64,000 nucleotides of DNA from an uncultured Candidatus Saccharibacteria bacterium (GCA_938046735.1 CALIXF010000008.1:1-64000); one strand, 5' to 3'; positions 8,220-18,122 are shown, counted from the stretch's first letter. Notes: a model not told the origin generated them from the sequence alone. Numbers and translations are program-made.

Positions 8220-8894
8220 ATGAAAAAAAAGTTAAATGTTATATTGATGGTACTCGTACTCGCGGTAGTAGTATTTACTTCCGCATGTGGAGGCAACAGC
8301 AGTAAAAGTATCAAGTCCAAGAAGATAGATGCCTATCTTACTAATGTAGATAGAAATGCAGAAAGATTTACTGCAGACTTTGATCTTAAACAGTATTTAA
8401 CAGATTATGGGGCTGAGTCCTTTGAGCGATATGAGTTATATCGATCGGATGGACTATATGACTTAGTAGTGATGGTAAAGTTTAAAAACGGCATCACTAT
8501 GGAGTTTAATTTTTATCCTGATGAGGATGATATGCACGGTTATGGACATCTTAGCACCATAGATATATATGCGTCAAGCAAAGATTATGTCTTTGATAAC
8601 GGTGGAGGAATTTGCTCAACCTGGATGAGGGAATTTGGCGGCGATGCATCCGACATGCTTCCTCGAGATACTGATTTTGCCAATCTTAATTCAAGGTACT
8701 ATATGATTATTCCAGCGGATGTTTTTTATATGGAAAACTATGCAGGAAGAAACTGTACACTCTATATGCGAGATTTTTTCGACGTAGGGTTTAAAACATC
8801 TATAGTCCCTTATCTAGAATTGGAAAACGTATCGTTTAGAGAAGATCCGTTCAAAGATTCTCAAGTGATAGGTGGAACTTCTGATAATGGATAA
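8220..8894 (+). CDS. Putative lipoprotein, unknown family
   Basis: A 224-residue protein with a lipoprotein signal peptide: a basic start, a hydrophobic core and a lipobox (FTSACGG) with the cysteine at about residue 23. The mature part (residues 35-215) is mixed alpha/beta and rich in acidic and aromatic residues, without a known family. It is monocistronic with its own promoter, AAAGGGGG ribosome site and terminator, like several other lineage-specific genes in this window. It is probably anchored to the outer face of the membrane. Confidence 0.7.
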   Translation: MKKKLNVILMVLVLAVVVFTSACGGNSSKSIKSKKIDAYLTNVDRNAERFTADFDLKQYLTDYGAESFERYELYRSDGLYDLVVMVKFKNGITMEFNFYPDEDDMHGYGHLSTIDIYASSKDYVFDNGGGICSTWMREFGGDASDMLPRDTDFANLNSRYYMIIPADVFYMENYAGRNCTLYMRDFFDVGFKTSIVPYLELENVSFREDPFKDSQVIGGTSDNG

Positions 8895-8902
8895 CTACTT
8901 AA

Positions 8903-8929
8903 AGACTCTCTTTCTGAGGGTCTTTTTTT
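8903..8929 (+). terminator. Rho-independent terminator
   Basis: AGACTCTC (8903-8910) pairs with GAGGGTCT (8916-8923, one G-T pair) before a run of T. Confidence 0.88.
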
Positions 8930-8958
8930 ATACAATTCAATCATAAATATTATGCTTA

Positions 8959-8967
8959 TGTTATAAT
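8959..8967 (+). promoter_or_regulatory. Extended -10 promoter, near-leaderless start
   Basis: TGtTATAAT, an extended -10 box, ends 9 nt before the ATG at 8977. There is no Shine-Dalgarno sequence. Confidence 0.7.
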
Positions 8968-8976
8968 AAAAACAAG

Positions 8977-9837
8977 ATGGATCCTGAAAAAAATTATTCT
9001 ACAGGCTATACGGAAAATAACTTATTTTCTAGGGAACGGCTCGACCCCACGCCGGGATATAGTTTTACTTCACAGAATCAAAAAAATAAAAGAAAATCCT
9101 TTTTTATCATTATTGGTGTGACTTTTTTGATTATTATACTAATAGTTATGTTCTTGATTTTAAAAAATATAAATCATGCATCAAAGAATCCGAATGATTT
9201 AATTAATTTTGTAAAAATCTATCAATACGGAGACCAGAATGATAAGAAAAAAGCTAATTTAAATATTCCAGCTAATTATACATATGCATATGATATGGCT
9301 CTTGGTACTGCGTCATCGGAAAAACGGTATAATTACGCAATTGAATTATATAATGCTTATCTTAAATATGATGATAATAAAAATCTTATCGAACAGCTCT
9401 TTTATTACAAGTCACTTATGCAATTATCACAACAATTACCAAATATCAGAAAAGCCTACATTAAAGATGGTGAATCATCCGCAAATAATTTAATTTCGCT
9501 TTACCTTAAAGATTATAGTAAAATTTCTAATGAATCAATTAAAGAAAAACTATCCCATATTGAGGAGTATTATAGAAATCAAGTTAATTATCTTAATTAT
9601 GCTAATAAGGCAGGATGTATTAAAACCGAAGGCTTAGATAATGAATGTTTAGATCGATTAGGTAGTGACGCTCAAAACCATGCTAATTATCTTGAAGTGG
9701 CAACAAAAATTACTGATTTTGATATAACTATACGATCAAATTTTCAGGATCTACTGGTGAATATTGATAATTTGATTAAAGGATTATACAAAGAAAAAAT
9801 AATAACATGGATATCAAAGCATGAAGATAAAAAGTAA
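8977..9837 (+). CDS. Single-pass membrane protein next to VirB6-like gene
   Basis: A 286-residue protein with a cytoplasmic N-terminus of about 45 residues, one strong membrane helix (about 46-66, rich in I, L, V) and an extracytoplasmic helical domain (about 70-286) rich in Tyr, Asn and Lys, reminiscent of helical repeats but unassigned. Its end overlaps the start of the next gene by 17 bp, implying translational coupling to the giant VirB6/TrbL-like protein. It may be an accessory subunit of the same envelope machine. The ATG is almost at the predicted transcription start. Confidence 0.6.
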   Translation: MDPEKNYSTGYTENNLFSRERLDPTPGYSFTSQNQKNKRKSFFIIIGVTFLIIILIVMFLILKNINHASKNPNDLINFVKIYQYGDQNDKKKANLNIPANYTYAYDMALGTASSEKRYNYAIELYNAYLKYDDNKNLIEQLFYYKSLMQLSQQLPNIRKAYIKDGESSANNLISLYLKDYSKISNESIKEKLSHIEEYYRNQVNYLNYANKAGCIKTEGLDNECLDRLGSDAQNHANYLEVATKITDFDITIRSNFQDLLVNIDNLIKGLYKEKIITWISKHEDKK

Positions 9838-12800
9838 TAAAATAAGACAAAAGTTCATCGCTGGTTTTTTTATAGCATCAATAATTGCTCTAGTTTTTCT
9901 ATCGATCACCAGTATATTTAGGACAAGTATTCATCAAAATGTTTACGCAGATGGATTGTCGCCAGAAGATGCTCTTCTCGCAAAAACACTAAGACATTCG
10001 ATCTATAAATGTATTATGAATAATGTTTTAAAGCCAAAAAATACAGTCACTGTAAAAACTAATGATGCTTTTTATGACGTCCTATTTGATTCTGCTAATC
10101 AATATTTTAAAGATGAGAAAGCTGTAAATATTCTTTACAAGTATGGTACTGGTAACACCGTTGAGGATGGAAATATCTCATGCCATCAATTATTATACGG
10201 GTACAATAATACTAAAGAGAGTAATTCCTTTGCACCATTTCCTAAAATGGGTGGTAAATTTCCGGATACTAGTAAAACCGCTGAGATGAATACTTTCTTA
10301 GAGAGTCTTGGTTATACAGAAGTAAAAAATGGCTCATCGGATGTATATTGTGCGACGATAGTTTATCGCGTAACAATTAATAGCGTAGGTCAAGATAAAC
10401 AGACTGTTCCAATTTGTATTAGTGCTCGCAATGGTGTTATTACTGGTGAAGATGGAACATCTGCAACAGTTCCAAAAATATATCTACAAAAAAATAATAG
10501 TGGCGATTACGTCCAGTTTGTTACGGACGTAGTAAATGGTCCAACTCCTGGCTCGTTTGGTATTGCTATTAATACTCCGCAAAAAGCAAATTCTTGTAAG
10601 ATAGATCCAGTTCCAGTGCAAGTTGATTCCGGTTATCTAAACATAAATCTTGCCATGCCACAATACAATGCAAAAGATTTCTTCAGATCTTTCATCAAAA
10701 AGGTAGCGAGTGTAAATCTTGGTGCTATTCCAATTAATAACGGTGCCTGTGAACATAAGACTCTTGCTCAGGCTATCGCTGATGATAGTAGCACTAATGG
10801 TGCAAGAATAGATCCTTCAAATGTTACCGTGAAAGTCGATGAAACCAAGTCGTATGAAGCGACTGATGATTTGAATGGGACAAGGAGTACTAAGAACGAC
10901 GAAGTTCGTACCTATAAAAATACTGGTTCTCCAGACTTGAACAAAATCATGGATTTTCTTTTACCAAGCTATTCAAAACTTCAAAGATCAAACATTTATG
11001 AAACAACACTTAATGCTTATAACTGGTATCATATTCTTAAAGATACTTTCGGTGTAATTTCAGTCGATGGAAATATTGGATGTAAAACTGAAAAACCAAA
11101 AACGGGAGTTTATCTTCCATACTATCGTGAATCTAAAACTGAACCAGGGAAGAATGAATTGGTCTATTGTCCACTTGATGAGATGACTCTTGACAGCAAG
11201 AATGGTGCACATGTAATGGCTGATGCCCCTCTTGGCGTCGTTAATGGTGTAGCCGAAGATGGGTTTAATATTGAACAGCTTACCGCTCGTAAGGCTTTGG
11301 AATATCTTAACAAGGTAGACCTTCCCGCTATTTGTGCCGCAGACTCAAGTTTCCCACTCTGTAATGCAACTCCAATCGACTGTAAAACTGATCCAAATAA
11401 AGAAGGTTGTAAAGACCTTGCTGGTAGTAATGCTTCTGAGGAAGAAGATAGCGCCAATGGCGAATCAGCCGCTTGTTTTGCAAATGCCGGTGCCCTTGGT
11501 TGGATAATCTGTCCATTGATCTACACACTTCGTGATGCAGCACAGGGGATTTTCTCCGGTTTCATCGAGCCACTTCTTCGTGTCCACGATTCAATTATTG
11601 GTGAACTTACAAAAAATAATGAATCATCCACAATGTATCAAGCCTGGTCCTTCTTCCGAAATATCGGTAACATCCTCTTCGTGATCGCTCTTTTGTTTGT
11701 AATTTTCTCGCAGGTTACCGGTTTTGGCATTGATAACTATGGTATTAAAAAAATCTTGCCAAAACTCATTGTAACGGCTATCATCGTGAACTTTTCCTAT
11801 ATCATCTGTGGTATTTTAGTAGATATTTCAAATATTCTAGGAAATAGTATAAAAAATATCTTCGAGAGTGTTGGTGGTAGTTTAACTGCTGGCAGTAAGA
11901 GCGGTGATGGTTTGGGGCCAGTTGGTTATATTACCTCGATAGTTGCAATTATTGGAACAATTGTAGCTGCCGGGGCTGGCGTTGCAGTAGCTGGTAGTAT
12001 AATCAGTAGCGGTGGATTTCTAACTATTCTTGTTCCTATCCTTACTTTTCTTGCAAGCGCTGTTATTGCTGGTTTCTTTGCTATGTTGATGCTCGGTGTT
12101 CGCCAAGCACTCGTGATTATTATGATCGTAATTTCGCCAATTGCATTTGTTCTTTATGCTATACCAAATACCAATGCAATCTTTAGACGATGGTTCACAT
12201 TGTTCCGCGGTCTTCTCACTCTTTATCCAGTATATTGTCTTATGGTAGGCGGTGGTTTTATGGCTGCCAATCTGATTGTCCATGGATCGAATGAATTCTA
12301 TCTTCAACTTGTTGCCGGTCTAATTAGCATTGCTCCATATTTTGCCGTTCCAACTATGACAAAAAATGCAATGAAAGGATTTGACGCGGCTATTGGTGGT
12401 ATTGCCACGCTCCGCAGTCGTGCTAGTAGTGGACTTCAATATGCTAATAAAAAGGTTACTGGTTCAGATAGCTATAAAGCATCTGTTGCCAATCGTGAAT
12501 TTGGTAAGCAGTCGAAGTTCGCTAAAAAGTATGAAGGATATACTCAAGAACAGTTGTCTAATATGAAACCAGCTCAACGAAGGCGTCTCATGAATGCTAT
12601 TGGCGTCTTAGGTAAAGATGCACAACAGGCTGCTACTCTTGGTGCTGCAATGTCTCAATATAAATATAATACTGATACAGAAAGTATGAAGAGAGCCAGT
12701 TATGATGCCATGACTGCTGAAGACGAAAATCAAGTAAAATCCTTACAGTCTCAGTATGCTAGTAAAAATCTCTCCATATTTGATACAATAAGTCAATTAG

Positions 12801-13648
12801 AGAAGGCTCAGTCGCATGATTATAGTAGTGGTACGGTAGAAGAAAATCGTCAAAACGACTTAAATCTTCGTGCCCTTCAACGTCATTTACTATCTACTAA
12901 AGAAGGACAAAAAACATATAACGACTATTTGGCTGGTATGGATGTATATGAAGATTACAGAATAGGTGAAGATGGCAAAAAAGTAGGTATAGGAGAAAAA
13001 ATCTCAGCACAGAAATCATCAAATCGCGCGAGAGCTGTGCTATCTAGGGATTTTGTATCTAATAATTCTAATCTCAAAGATAGTTTTGGTGCTACTTACA
13101 CACAGATGCAGCTAATGCAGGGGAGCGGTAATATCGAGAGTATGAAAGATAATGCAACTGCGAGTATGGCTATATCAAACAGTCGTGCCAGTGCAATAGA
13201 TAAGTATGTTGGTAACATGGACTCTAAAGATATGCAAAATCTCAGTAAGGCTGATGCTAGGGAGCTAACCAGATTATATACTGAGACAACAACTGATGCA
13301 GACGGCAATACCGTAAAAGTCTTAAGTCCTACATCATCGGATAAAATCAAGCAACTTTCTAATCAAATAGTTAATATTGTATCTAACGATCCTACGAAGC
13401 TTGGTGATTACAATGATAACCTTCGTGGACTCGTTTCTACCGCTTCAGGTACAGATATTAATAATCTTGGCAATCGCACTATGGAGATTCGAGATTCCAG
13501 TGGTAATGTTACTCATAAGATTGTATGGGAAAGGCCAGGCCAAGGCGGTCAAGGCAATGGTGGTCAAGGAGGCCAAGGCAGTGGTGATCAAGGAGATCAA
13601 GGTGGCCAAGGTGGTCAAGGAGGTCAAGGTGGTCAAGGTGGTAGTTAA
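9821..13648 (+). CDS. Giant VirB6/TrbL-like polytopic membrane protein
   Basis: A 1275-residue protein. Residues 1-40 hold a basic start and a membrane helix or signal anchor; about 45-560 form a large extracytoplasmic region with scattered cysteines. Residues 595-870 contain about six to eight hydrophobic helices, including NILFVIALLFVIFSQ and AIIVNFSYIICGI, the kind of core seen in VirB6/TrbL proteins of type IV secretion systems. Residues 880-1235 are a polar helical cytoplasmic domain. The tail is a (G-Q-G) low-complexity repeat. No VirB4 or VirD4 gene lies nearby, so a secretion role is inferred from architecture only. It is coupled to the preceding gene. Confidence 0.5.
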   Translation: MKIKSNKIRQKFIAGFFIASIIALVFLSITSIFRTSIHQNVYADGLSPEDALLAKTLRHSIYKCIMNNVLKPKNTVTVKTNDAFYDVLFDSANQYFKDEKAVNILYKYGTGNTVEDGNISCHQLLYGYNNTKESNSFAPFPKMGGKFPDTSKTAEMNTFLESLGYTEVKNGSSDVYCATIVYRVTINSVGQDKQTVPICISARNGVITGEDGTSATVPKIYLQKNNSGDYVQFVTDVVNGPTPGSFGIAINTPQKANSCKIDPVPVQVDSGYLNINLAMPQYNAKDFFRSFIKKVASVNLGAIPINNGACEHKTLAQAIADDSSTNGARIDPSNVTVKVDETKSYEATDDLNGTRSTKNDEVRTYKNTGSPDLNKIMDFLLPSYSKLQRSNIYETTLNAYNWYHILKDTFGVISVDGNIGCKTEKPKTGVYLPYYRESKTEPGKNELVYCPLDEMTLDSKNGAHVMADAPLGVVNGVAEDGFNIEQLTARKALEYLNKVDLPAICAADSSFPLCNATPIDCKTDPNKEGCKDLAGSNASEEEDSANGESAACFANAGALGWIICPLIYTLRDAAQGIFSGFIEPLLRVHDSIIGELTKNNESSTMYQAWSFFRNIGNILFVIALLFVIFSQVTGFGIDNYGIKKILPKLIVTAIIVNFSYIICGILVDISNILGNSIKNIFESVGGSLTAGSKSGDGLGPVGYITSIVAIIGTIVAAGAGVAVAGSIISSGGFLTILVPILTFLASAVIAGFFAMLMLGVRQALVIIMIVISPIAFVLYAIPNTNAIFRRWFTLFRGLLTLYPVYCLMVGGGFMAANLIVHGSNEFYLQLVAGLISIAPYFAVPTMTKNAMKGFDAAIGGIATLRSRASSGLQYANKKVTGSDSYKASVANREFGKQSKFAKKYEGYTQEQLSNMKPAQRRRLMNAIGVLGKDAQQAATLGAAMSQYKYNTDTESMKRASYDAMTAEDENQVKSLQSQYASKNLSIFDTISQLEKAQSHDYSSGTVEENRQNDLNLRALQRHLLSTKEGQKTYNDYLAGMDVYEDYRIGEDGKKVGIGEKISAQKSSNRARAVLSRDFVSNNSNLKDSFGATYTQMQLMQGSGNIESMKDNATASMAISNSRASAIDKYVGNMDSKDMQNLSKADARELTRLYTETTTDADGNTVKVLSPTSSDKIKQLSNQIVNIVSNDPTKLGDYNDNLRGLVSTASGTDINNLGNRTMEIRDSSGNVTHKIVWERPGQGGQGNGGQGGQGSGDQGDQGGQGGQGGQGGQGGS

Positions 13649-13745
13649 AATAATTATCTTATATAATTCATTAGACACCGCTTAATTTTTCTAGATAATA
13701 CAATCTCCCCTATCTAGCAATAGATAATCTTAGACAAGATATAAA

Positions 13746-13773
13746 AATATGGAACTTCACAAAGCTCCATATT
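13746..13773. terminator. Bidirectional terminator between convergent genes
   Basis: AATATGGA (13746-13753) pairs with TCCATATT (13766-13773). It lies between the VirB6-like gene and the convergent folD-murB operon. Confidence 0.6.
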
Positions 13774-13789
13774 CTTATAGTTGATAAAA

Positions 13790-14596
13790 CTATTTTTCCC
13801 GCCCAGCGGCTGCTAACACATTTTCAAATAATACTCCGACCGTCAAAGGTCCGACGCCACCGATCTTCGGTGTAATCGCTGAAATATCCGATCTCTCGCG
13901 AATCTCGTCGGAAATATCTCCCACCAATTTTCCACCTTCACTTGCGGTTCCAGCATCAACAATCACTGCTCCACTTCGTACCATTTCGTCTGTGATTAGA
14001 TCTGGCGCCCCTGTCGCCGTTACGATTACATCAAAATCATGCAATTTCGAAAAATCCGATCCGCGGTGAAAAACCTCAACCAAAAGGCCAGACTTTTCCC
14101 ACATTGAAGCTAGTGGTCTCCCAACCAGTCTTCCTCGCCCCACAATTGCAATTTGTTTTTGACTGAGATCGATATTATATCCAGTTAGTAGCCAGTTGAT
14201 CGCTGTAGCAGTTGCACTATCAAAATTACCCTTTCCGGACAGTCCGTCTACATCTTTTTCTGACGCAATCTCTTTTAAAACTTCTTCCGTAATCTCGGCA
14301 TCAATCAGTGGTAATTGTACAATAATTCCAGAAACCGACTTGTCTTCATTTGCCTCTTTGATCGCTTTTTTTAATGCTGCACTTGTTGGCTCAACTTTTA
14401 AGTCGATCACCTCGACTCCAATATCTTCACCGTATCGACATTTCAGACCAACATATTTCGTAATCACAGGATTATCCGAATCTCGTATAATTACTAGTTT
14501 TGCGCGCTTTTTGTTGCTCCTCAGTATCTGCACAAGATGCGCCTGTCTCTCCTTCACAAAACCCACTAGCTCTCGACCATTTAATTCTTTTACCAT
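13790..14596 (-). CDS. folD: Bifunctional methylenetetrahydrofolate dehydrogenase/cyclohydrolase
   Basis: FolD interconverts methylene-, methenyl- and formyl-tetrahydrofolate in one-carbon metabolism. The 268-residue protein has the N-terminal catalytic region with the Tyr-Lys pair (KYVGLKCRYGED), the conserved GIIVQLPL, a Rossmann-type NADP site (IVGRGRLVGRPLASM) and the closing PKIGGVGPLTVGVL. It is slightly shorter than the usual 280-300 residues. The start follows a GGAG ribosome site. It lies about 10 bp downstream of murB in one minus-strand operon. Confidence 0.95.
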   Translation of the reverse strand: MVKELNGRELVGFVKERQAHLVQILRSNKKRAKLVIIRDSDNPVITKYVGLKCRYGEDIGVEVIDLKVEPTSAALKKAIKEANEDKSVSGIIVQLPLIDAEITEEVLKEIASEKDVDGLSGKGNFDSATATAINWLLTGYNIDLSQKQIAIVGRGRLVGRPLASMWEKSGLLVEVFHRGSDFSKLHDFDVIVTATGAPDLITDEMVRSGAVIVDAGTASEGGKLVGDISDEIRERSDISAITPKIGGVGPLTVGVLFENVLAAAGREK

Positions 14597-14606
14597 TTTT
14601 TAGCTC

Positions 14607-15677
14607 CTATGCTTCAATTTCGTCTGGCTCTTGCTCAATCTTAAAACCAAATTTTTCAAAGATAATTTTAGCAATCTCTTCGCGTGCGGCCGCAAGGTCG
14701 GCGTAGGATCTTGCTGACTCATTGATTAGAATTAATGCTGCCTTATCGCTTACTTTCATTCCGTGAAAAACTTTGCCTTTGAGTCCAGCTTCCTCAATTA
14801 GCCAGCCAGAGTTAACCAAGTTCGTTCGCTTCTCTGGCGAATCTGGTCCAACTTCCTTTGCATTTCGCCAAACCTGAATACCTCTCGCCTCCGCTTCATC
14901 GGCCTCTTCGTCTGTCAAGTATACATTTTTAAAGAAGCTTCCAGCACTGGCGATTTTCTCTGGATCTGGTAATTTACTATTACGCACTTCTTTTACCATC
15001 CGCGCAATATTCAGTGGTGAAAAATCAGTTTCCCCGTGTTCATCTACATAGGCTTGCAAAGAGCGGTAAAAAGGCGGGTTAAGCTGACCTTTTTTCACAC
15101 GCACGGTCGTTGAATAAATAAAATATCGCCCCACGTTCTCACCGGAGTTGAAGATTGATTTGCGGTAGCTCATCTTCATTTTGCTTGCTGGCACTACTAC
15201 AAACTTTTCAAGTTTGGTGTCATAGGCTTCGACTGAAACAATCACCTGTGTTACTTCTTGTCCATAAGCTCCAATATTTTGTACTGGCGCTGCTCCCGCT
15301 GTACCAGGAATGCCAGCCATCGCTTCAATTCCTGAATATCCACGTTCTGACACAAAAGTGACCAGATCATCCCACTGTTCACCACCATAAGCTTTAAAAT
15401 AAGCCACACTCTCTTTTTCTTCTTCGCCCTCAGGAGTTTCAACCTGAGAAATCCCCATAATGCGATCAAGAATGATCACACCTTCAAATCCTTCGTCTTT
15501 AGAAAAAGTGTTTGCTCCTCCTCCAAGTATCCAGACCGGCAAGTTGTGTTCCTTTGCAGACTTATATGCCTCTGGAATATCTTCCTTTTCGGTCACTGTG
15601 ATCACAAACCTTGCTGGACCGCCAATCCGCATCGTTACGAGGTCTTTAATCATTACGTTTTCTTCAATTTTTAACAT
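14607..15677 (-). CDS. murB: UDP-N-acetylenolpyruvoylglucosamine reductase
   Basis: MurB reduces UDP-GlcNAc-enolpyruvate to UDP-MurNAc with NADPH and FAD in peptidoglycan precursor synthesis. The 356-residue protein has the N-terminal FAD-binding part (TMRIGGPARF, ILGGGANTF), GIEAMAGIPGTAGAAPVQN, the YRKSIF loop, and SAGSFFKN containing the catalytic serine. The C-terminal acidic part is slightly long. AAAGGA precedes the ATG. First gene of the murB-folD operon. It shows that the organism makes its own wall. Confidence 0.95.
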   Translation of the reverse strand: MLKIEENVMIKDLVTMRIGGPARFVITVTEKEDIPEAYKSAKEHNLPVWILGGGANTFSKDEGFEGVIILDRIMGISQVETPEGEEEKESVAYFKAYGGEQWDDLVTFVSERGYSGIEAMAGIPGTAGAAPVQNIGAYGQEVTQVIVSVEAYDTKLEKFVVVPASKMKMSYRKSIFNSGENVGRYFIYSTTVRVKKGQLNPPFYRSLQAYVDEHGETDFSPLNIARMVKEVRNSKLPDPEKIASAGSFFKNVYLTDEEADEAEARGIQVWRNAKEVGPDSPEKRTNLVNSGWLIEEAGLKGKVFHGMKVSDKAALILINESARSYADLAAAREEIAKIIFEKFGFKIEQEPDEIEA

Positions 15678-15826
15678 TTTTTCCTTTCATAACCATGCCT
15701 AAAAAGTTGGTATTAATACTTAATTCTAGCACACAACAGAGTCCCTTGACTACATACAGTTTAACTATCTATCCTACTTTAATTCCTCAAATGATACACC
15801 TCGAGATGTTAGTTCAGGGGCCCTCA

Positions 15827-16073
15827 TTGACAACCCAAAAAAGAATTATATAATATAAATATAGTATTACTACGCACTTTAACTTCCGATTAAATATAGG
15901 TTCAAGAATAAGCATATCTTTAGTTGACTAAAAGCTTTATTTTTCTTGGATAGTAGTTAGGCTATTTAAGAGTAGTTTAACTTCTGTCCAAGAGAGTTTC
16001 TTGGTGAATGGTTAGAGTATGAGGAAACCTCATCGCAAGCTACGGACTCTAATTAACCCAGAAAGGGGAATTT
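15827..16073 (+). promoter_or_regulatory. Promoter and about 200-nt leader
   Basis: TTGACA (15827-15832), 16 nt, TATAAT (15849-15854). The leader that follows has no gene. It contains several short complementary stretches and ends in AAAGGGGA 6 nt before the ATG at 16074. No known riboswitch was recognised. Confidence 0.6.
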
Positions 16074-16745
16074 ATGAAGTTAGAAACAACTAACATTAAG
16101 GGGATCAAATATGTGATCGACAAACAGAAAAGTCCAATCGCAATTTATACTGCTTGTGGTAAGCAGATTTATTGCGTGGGTGATCGAATATCGATTAGAG
16201 ATCATCAAAAAAAGCACGATCGTTCTTGTGAAGATCTTGCGGGATTGGATAAAACGAAGGCCTCAGTTAAAATTAAAGACATTAAGGAATTAAATTTGGG
16301 TAACCTCGTTGATCTTATGAATCTAGGTACAAGGCCTTATACGGACGGTGTTATTACGAAAATTAACCGAAGCGACTCTGATCTATTCTTTGTTGTTACT
16401 ATGAATAATGGCAAGGAAGAGGTTCTTGGTCTAAAAAAGATCAAAAAAGTTATCAGTTGCAGCGAGTTCTTTCGTATTCGCCATAAATTGTTTATGAAAC
16501 AAAGTGAATGGCAGGTCGAAGTGGATGATATCAGAAGCAGATATGGTGCTTTGGTGCAACAAAAAGCCTGGTCTACTTTGTTTATGACCGATCAGATTGT
16601 TGAGCTATATTTTGATATTTTACGCTTGAAGCAAAAGGACTATGGCCAGTGGGATCTCCCGGAGTGTCAGGATATGTATAACGGTATATATAATGACCTC
16701 GTTTGGGCGTATCATAATATGATCGCTGATCGTCATCGAGTATAG
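16074..16745 (+). CDS. Hypothetical soluble protein
   Basis: A 223-residue protein with no signal peptide or membrane helix. Residues 1-130 are mixed beta/alpha with three cysteines (ACGKQIYC, RSCED). Residues 140-220 are helical with many aromatic residues (QKAWSTLFM, YFDILRLKQ). No family recognised. Monocistronic, with its own promoter, long leader and a strong terminator 110 bp downstream, like other lineage-specific genes here. Confidence 0.6.
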   Translation: MKLETTNIKGIKYVIDKQKSPIAIYTACGKQIYCVGDRISIRDHQKKHDRSCEDLAGLDKTKASVKIKDIKELNLGNLVDLMNLGTRPYTDGVITKINRSDSDLFFVVTMNNGKEEVLGLKKIKKVISCSEFFRIRHKLFMKQSEWQVEVDDIRSRYGALVQQKAWSTLFMTDQIVELYFDILRLKQKDYGQWDLPECQDMYNGIYNDLVWAYHNMIADRHRV

Positions 16746-16853
16746 TAGACTTTATGGTTTAATAAAAATAGACCCTATTAAGTTAGATCTATTATATTCT
16801 TGTTTTCGCAAAAGTATGGATTAGCAATAGTACTATCTATTTTTTCGGAAATT

Positions 16854-16883
16854 ACCCCGGTTTTCATGCCGGGGTTTATTTTT
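16854..16883 (+). terminator. Rho-independent terminator
   Basis: ACCCCGG (16854-16860) pairs with CCGGGGT (16869-16875) around TTTTCATG, followed by TTATTTTTT. Confidence 0.9.
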
Positions 16884-17019
16884 TGGGTCAGTCTGATGTA
16901 GTAATGGTTAATCTGATTAGCATTGGTTAGATAATTAGTTTATTTTTAGTCAATCTGATCTAAGACTAGTCACCAATGTTAGTTTATGTTAGAATATAAC
17001 GGATTAAAGAAAGGCTAAT

Positions 17020-17109
17020 ATGGCAGTTAAGAAAAAGAAGATTGTGATTTCCAAGCTTAATCGTAATAACAATCATAAACACAGCGAGAAACGCAAACAC
17101 AACAAATAA
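17020..17109 (+). CDS. 29-residue highly basic small protein
   Basis: An ATG, preceded by AAGAAAGG, opens 29 codons and is closed by TAA directly at a perfect terminator hairpin. The product is almost entirely Lys, Arg, His and Asn (MAVKKKKIVISKL, then a run ending KRKHNK). Small proteins of this kind are often ribosomal (Thx-like) or nucleic-acid binding; I cannot assign it. The tight fit of ribosome site, frame and terminator supports a real gene. Confidence 0.6.
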   Translation: MAVKKKKIVISKLNRNNNHKHSEKRKHNK

Positions 17110-17130
17110 AGTTCCTCTTGGAACTTTTTT
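17108..17130 (+). terminator. Rho-independent terminator
   Basis: AAAGTTCC (17108-17115) pairs with GGAACTTT (17120-17127) and runs into T. It overlaps the stop codon of the 29-residue gene. Confidence 0.88.
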
Positions 17131-17185
17131 GTTTCTCATTTATGATATCCAAGATATTTATGTTGCCAAGCTTGTATCGCAATTT

Positions 17186-17719
17186 TTATTTTTTCGCCGT
17201 CACTTTGTAGAGATAAAAAGAGGAATATGCTTTTTCATGTTTCACATCAGGCACCTCAAATCCGTTTGAAATAAAGTATAAATCTTTCTGTAGTCTCTTT
17301 GCTTCAGATTTGATTTTTGTATAGATTTTTTTGATATCCCTTGAATCGCTAAAAGTATAAACCACGGTCGTTTCTGGCGGAAAAGGGAAGTCCAGGTAGT
17401 TTTGACAGACAACTTTAGCTTTTGGGCTTAACTTACGTAATCTGAGACGAGACAAGAAAGAAAGTACTGGATGAAGCTCGATACCGATCGCTTTTGCTCC
17501 AAATCCAGTTGCCACTTTAAGTACGATCCCGTCACCAGATCCCATATCAATCAGTAAGTCTTTTTTGGATAATGGGTAGAGTTTTTTAAACATTTTTGTT
17601 AGTTCACCCGCCAGACTTGGTACGTACGGTGCCCCGAAAAATACTGTTATACCAAATATTATTACGATGGACATGATGATTATAATGATTGTCTGTACTA
17701 AGTGAAAAAAGTCATCCAT
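17186..17719 (-). CDS. Membrane-anchored SAM-dependent methyltransferase-like protein
   Basis: A 177-residue protein with an N-terminal membrane helix (about residues 7-28) followed by a small Rossmann methyltransferase core: motif I LIDMGSGDGIVLKVA (about 55-70), then GIELHP with the acidic ribose-binding residue, and a QNYLDF segment. It resembles small CPR and Firmicutes methyltransferases of unknown substrate. Start chosen at the first ATG of two near ones; TACAAT lies 6 nt upstream, so the mRNA is probably leaderless. Confidence 0.65.
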   Translation of the reverse strand: MDDFFHLVQTIIIIIMSIVIIFGITVFFGAPYVPSLAGELTKMFKKLYPLSKKDLLIDMGSGDGIVLKVATGFGAKAIGIELHPVLSFLSRLRLRKLSPKAKVVCQNYLDFPFPPETTVVYTFSDSRDIKKIYTKIKSEAKRLQKDLYFISNGFEVPDVKHEKAYSSFYLYKVTAKK

Positions 17720-17725
17720 AACTCT

Positions 17726-17731
17726 ATTGTA
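17726..17731 (-). promoter_or_regulatory. -10 box TACAAT, leaderless start
   Basis: On the minus strand TACAAT ends 6 nt before the ATG at 17719, matching the leaderless pattern of other genes here. Confidence 0.55.
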
Positions 17732-17911
17732 CCCTATCCGGCGAAGAAAGTAGACTTCGTGTCGATAGTTTCGAGTCAGTTTTCTAACTTAATTTGACGT
17801 TAAGTTAATAAGTATTCTGAGTTGCTATTTTTTTGACTCCACTCTTCATGAGCAAGACATTTTCTACTAAATTGTAAAATCAACACCATTTGTGATAAAC
17901 TAAGTCTAGTT

Positions 17912-17988
17912 GCACCCGTAGCTCAGTGGATTAGAGCATCTGTCTTCGGAACAGAGGGTCGTGGGTTCGAGTCCCTCCGGGTGTACCA
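17912..17988 (+). tRNA. tRNA-Arg (anticodon UCG)
   Basis: Acceptor GCACCCG/CGGGTGT, anticodon loop CTTCGGA (UCG), T loop TTCGAGT, encoded CCA. It is followed by a small TCGG/CCGA hairpin and a T-run. Confidence 0.94.
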
Positions 17989-18122
17989 TTTTCGGTGTAA
18001 GCCGATTTTTTATTACAAAATTTTATTGAATAATTGTCCAACTTAACAGAGTAACTGTTTGTGTCTCTAGACCAGAATTTTATAGACAAAACTCCTAAAA
18101 AATGGTACTATATTGAGGAGTC

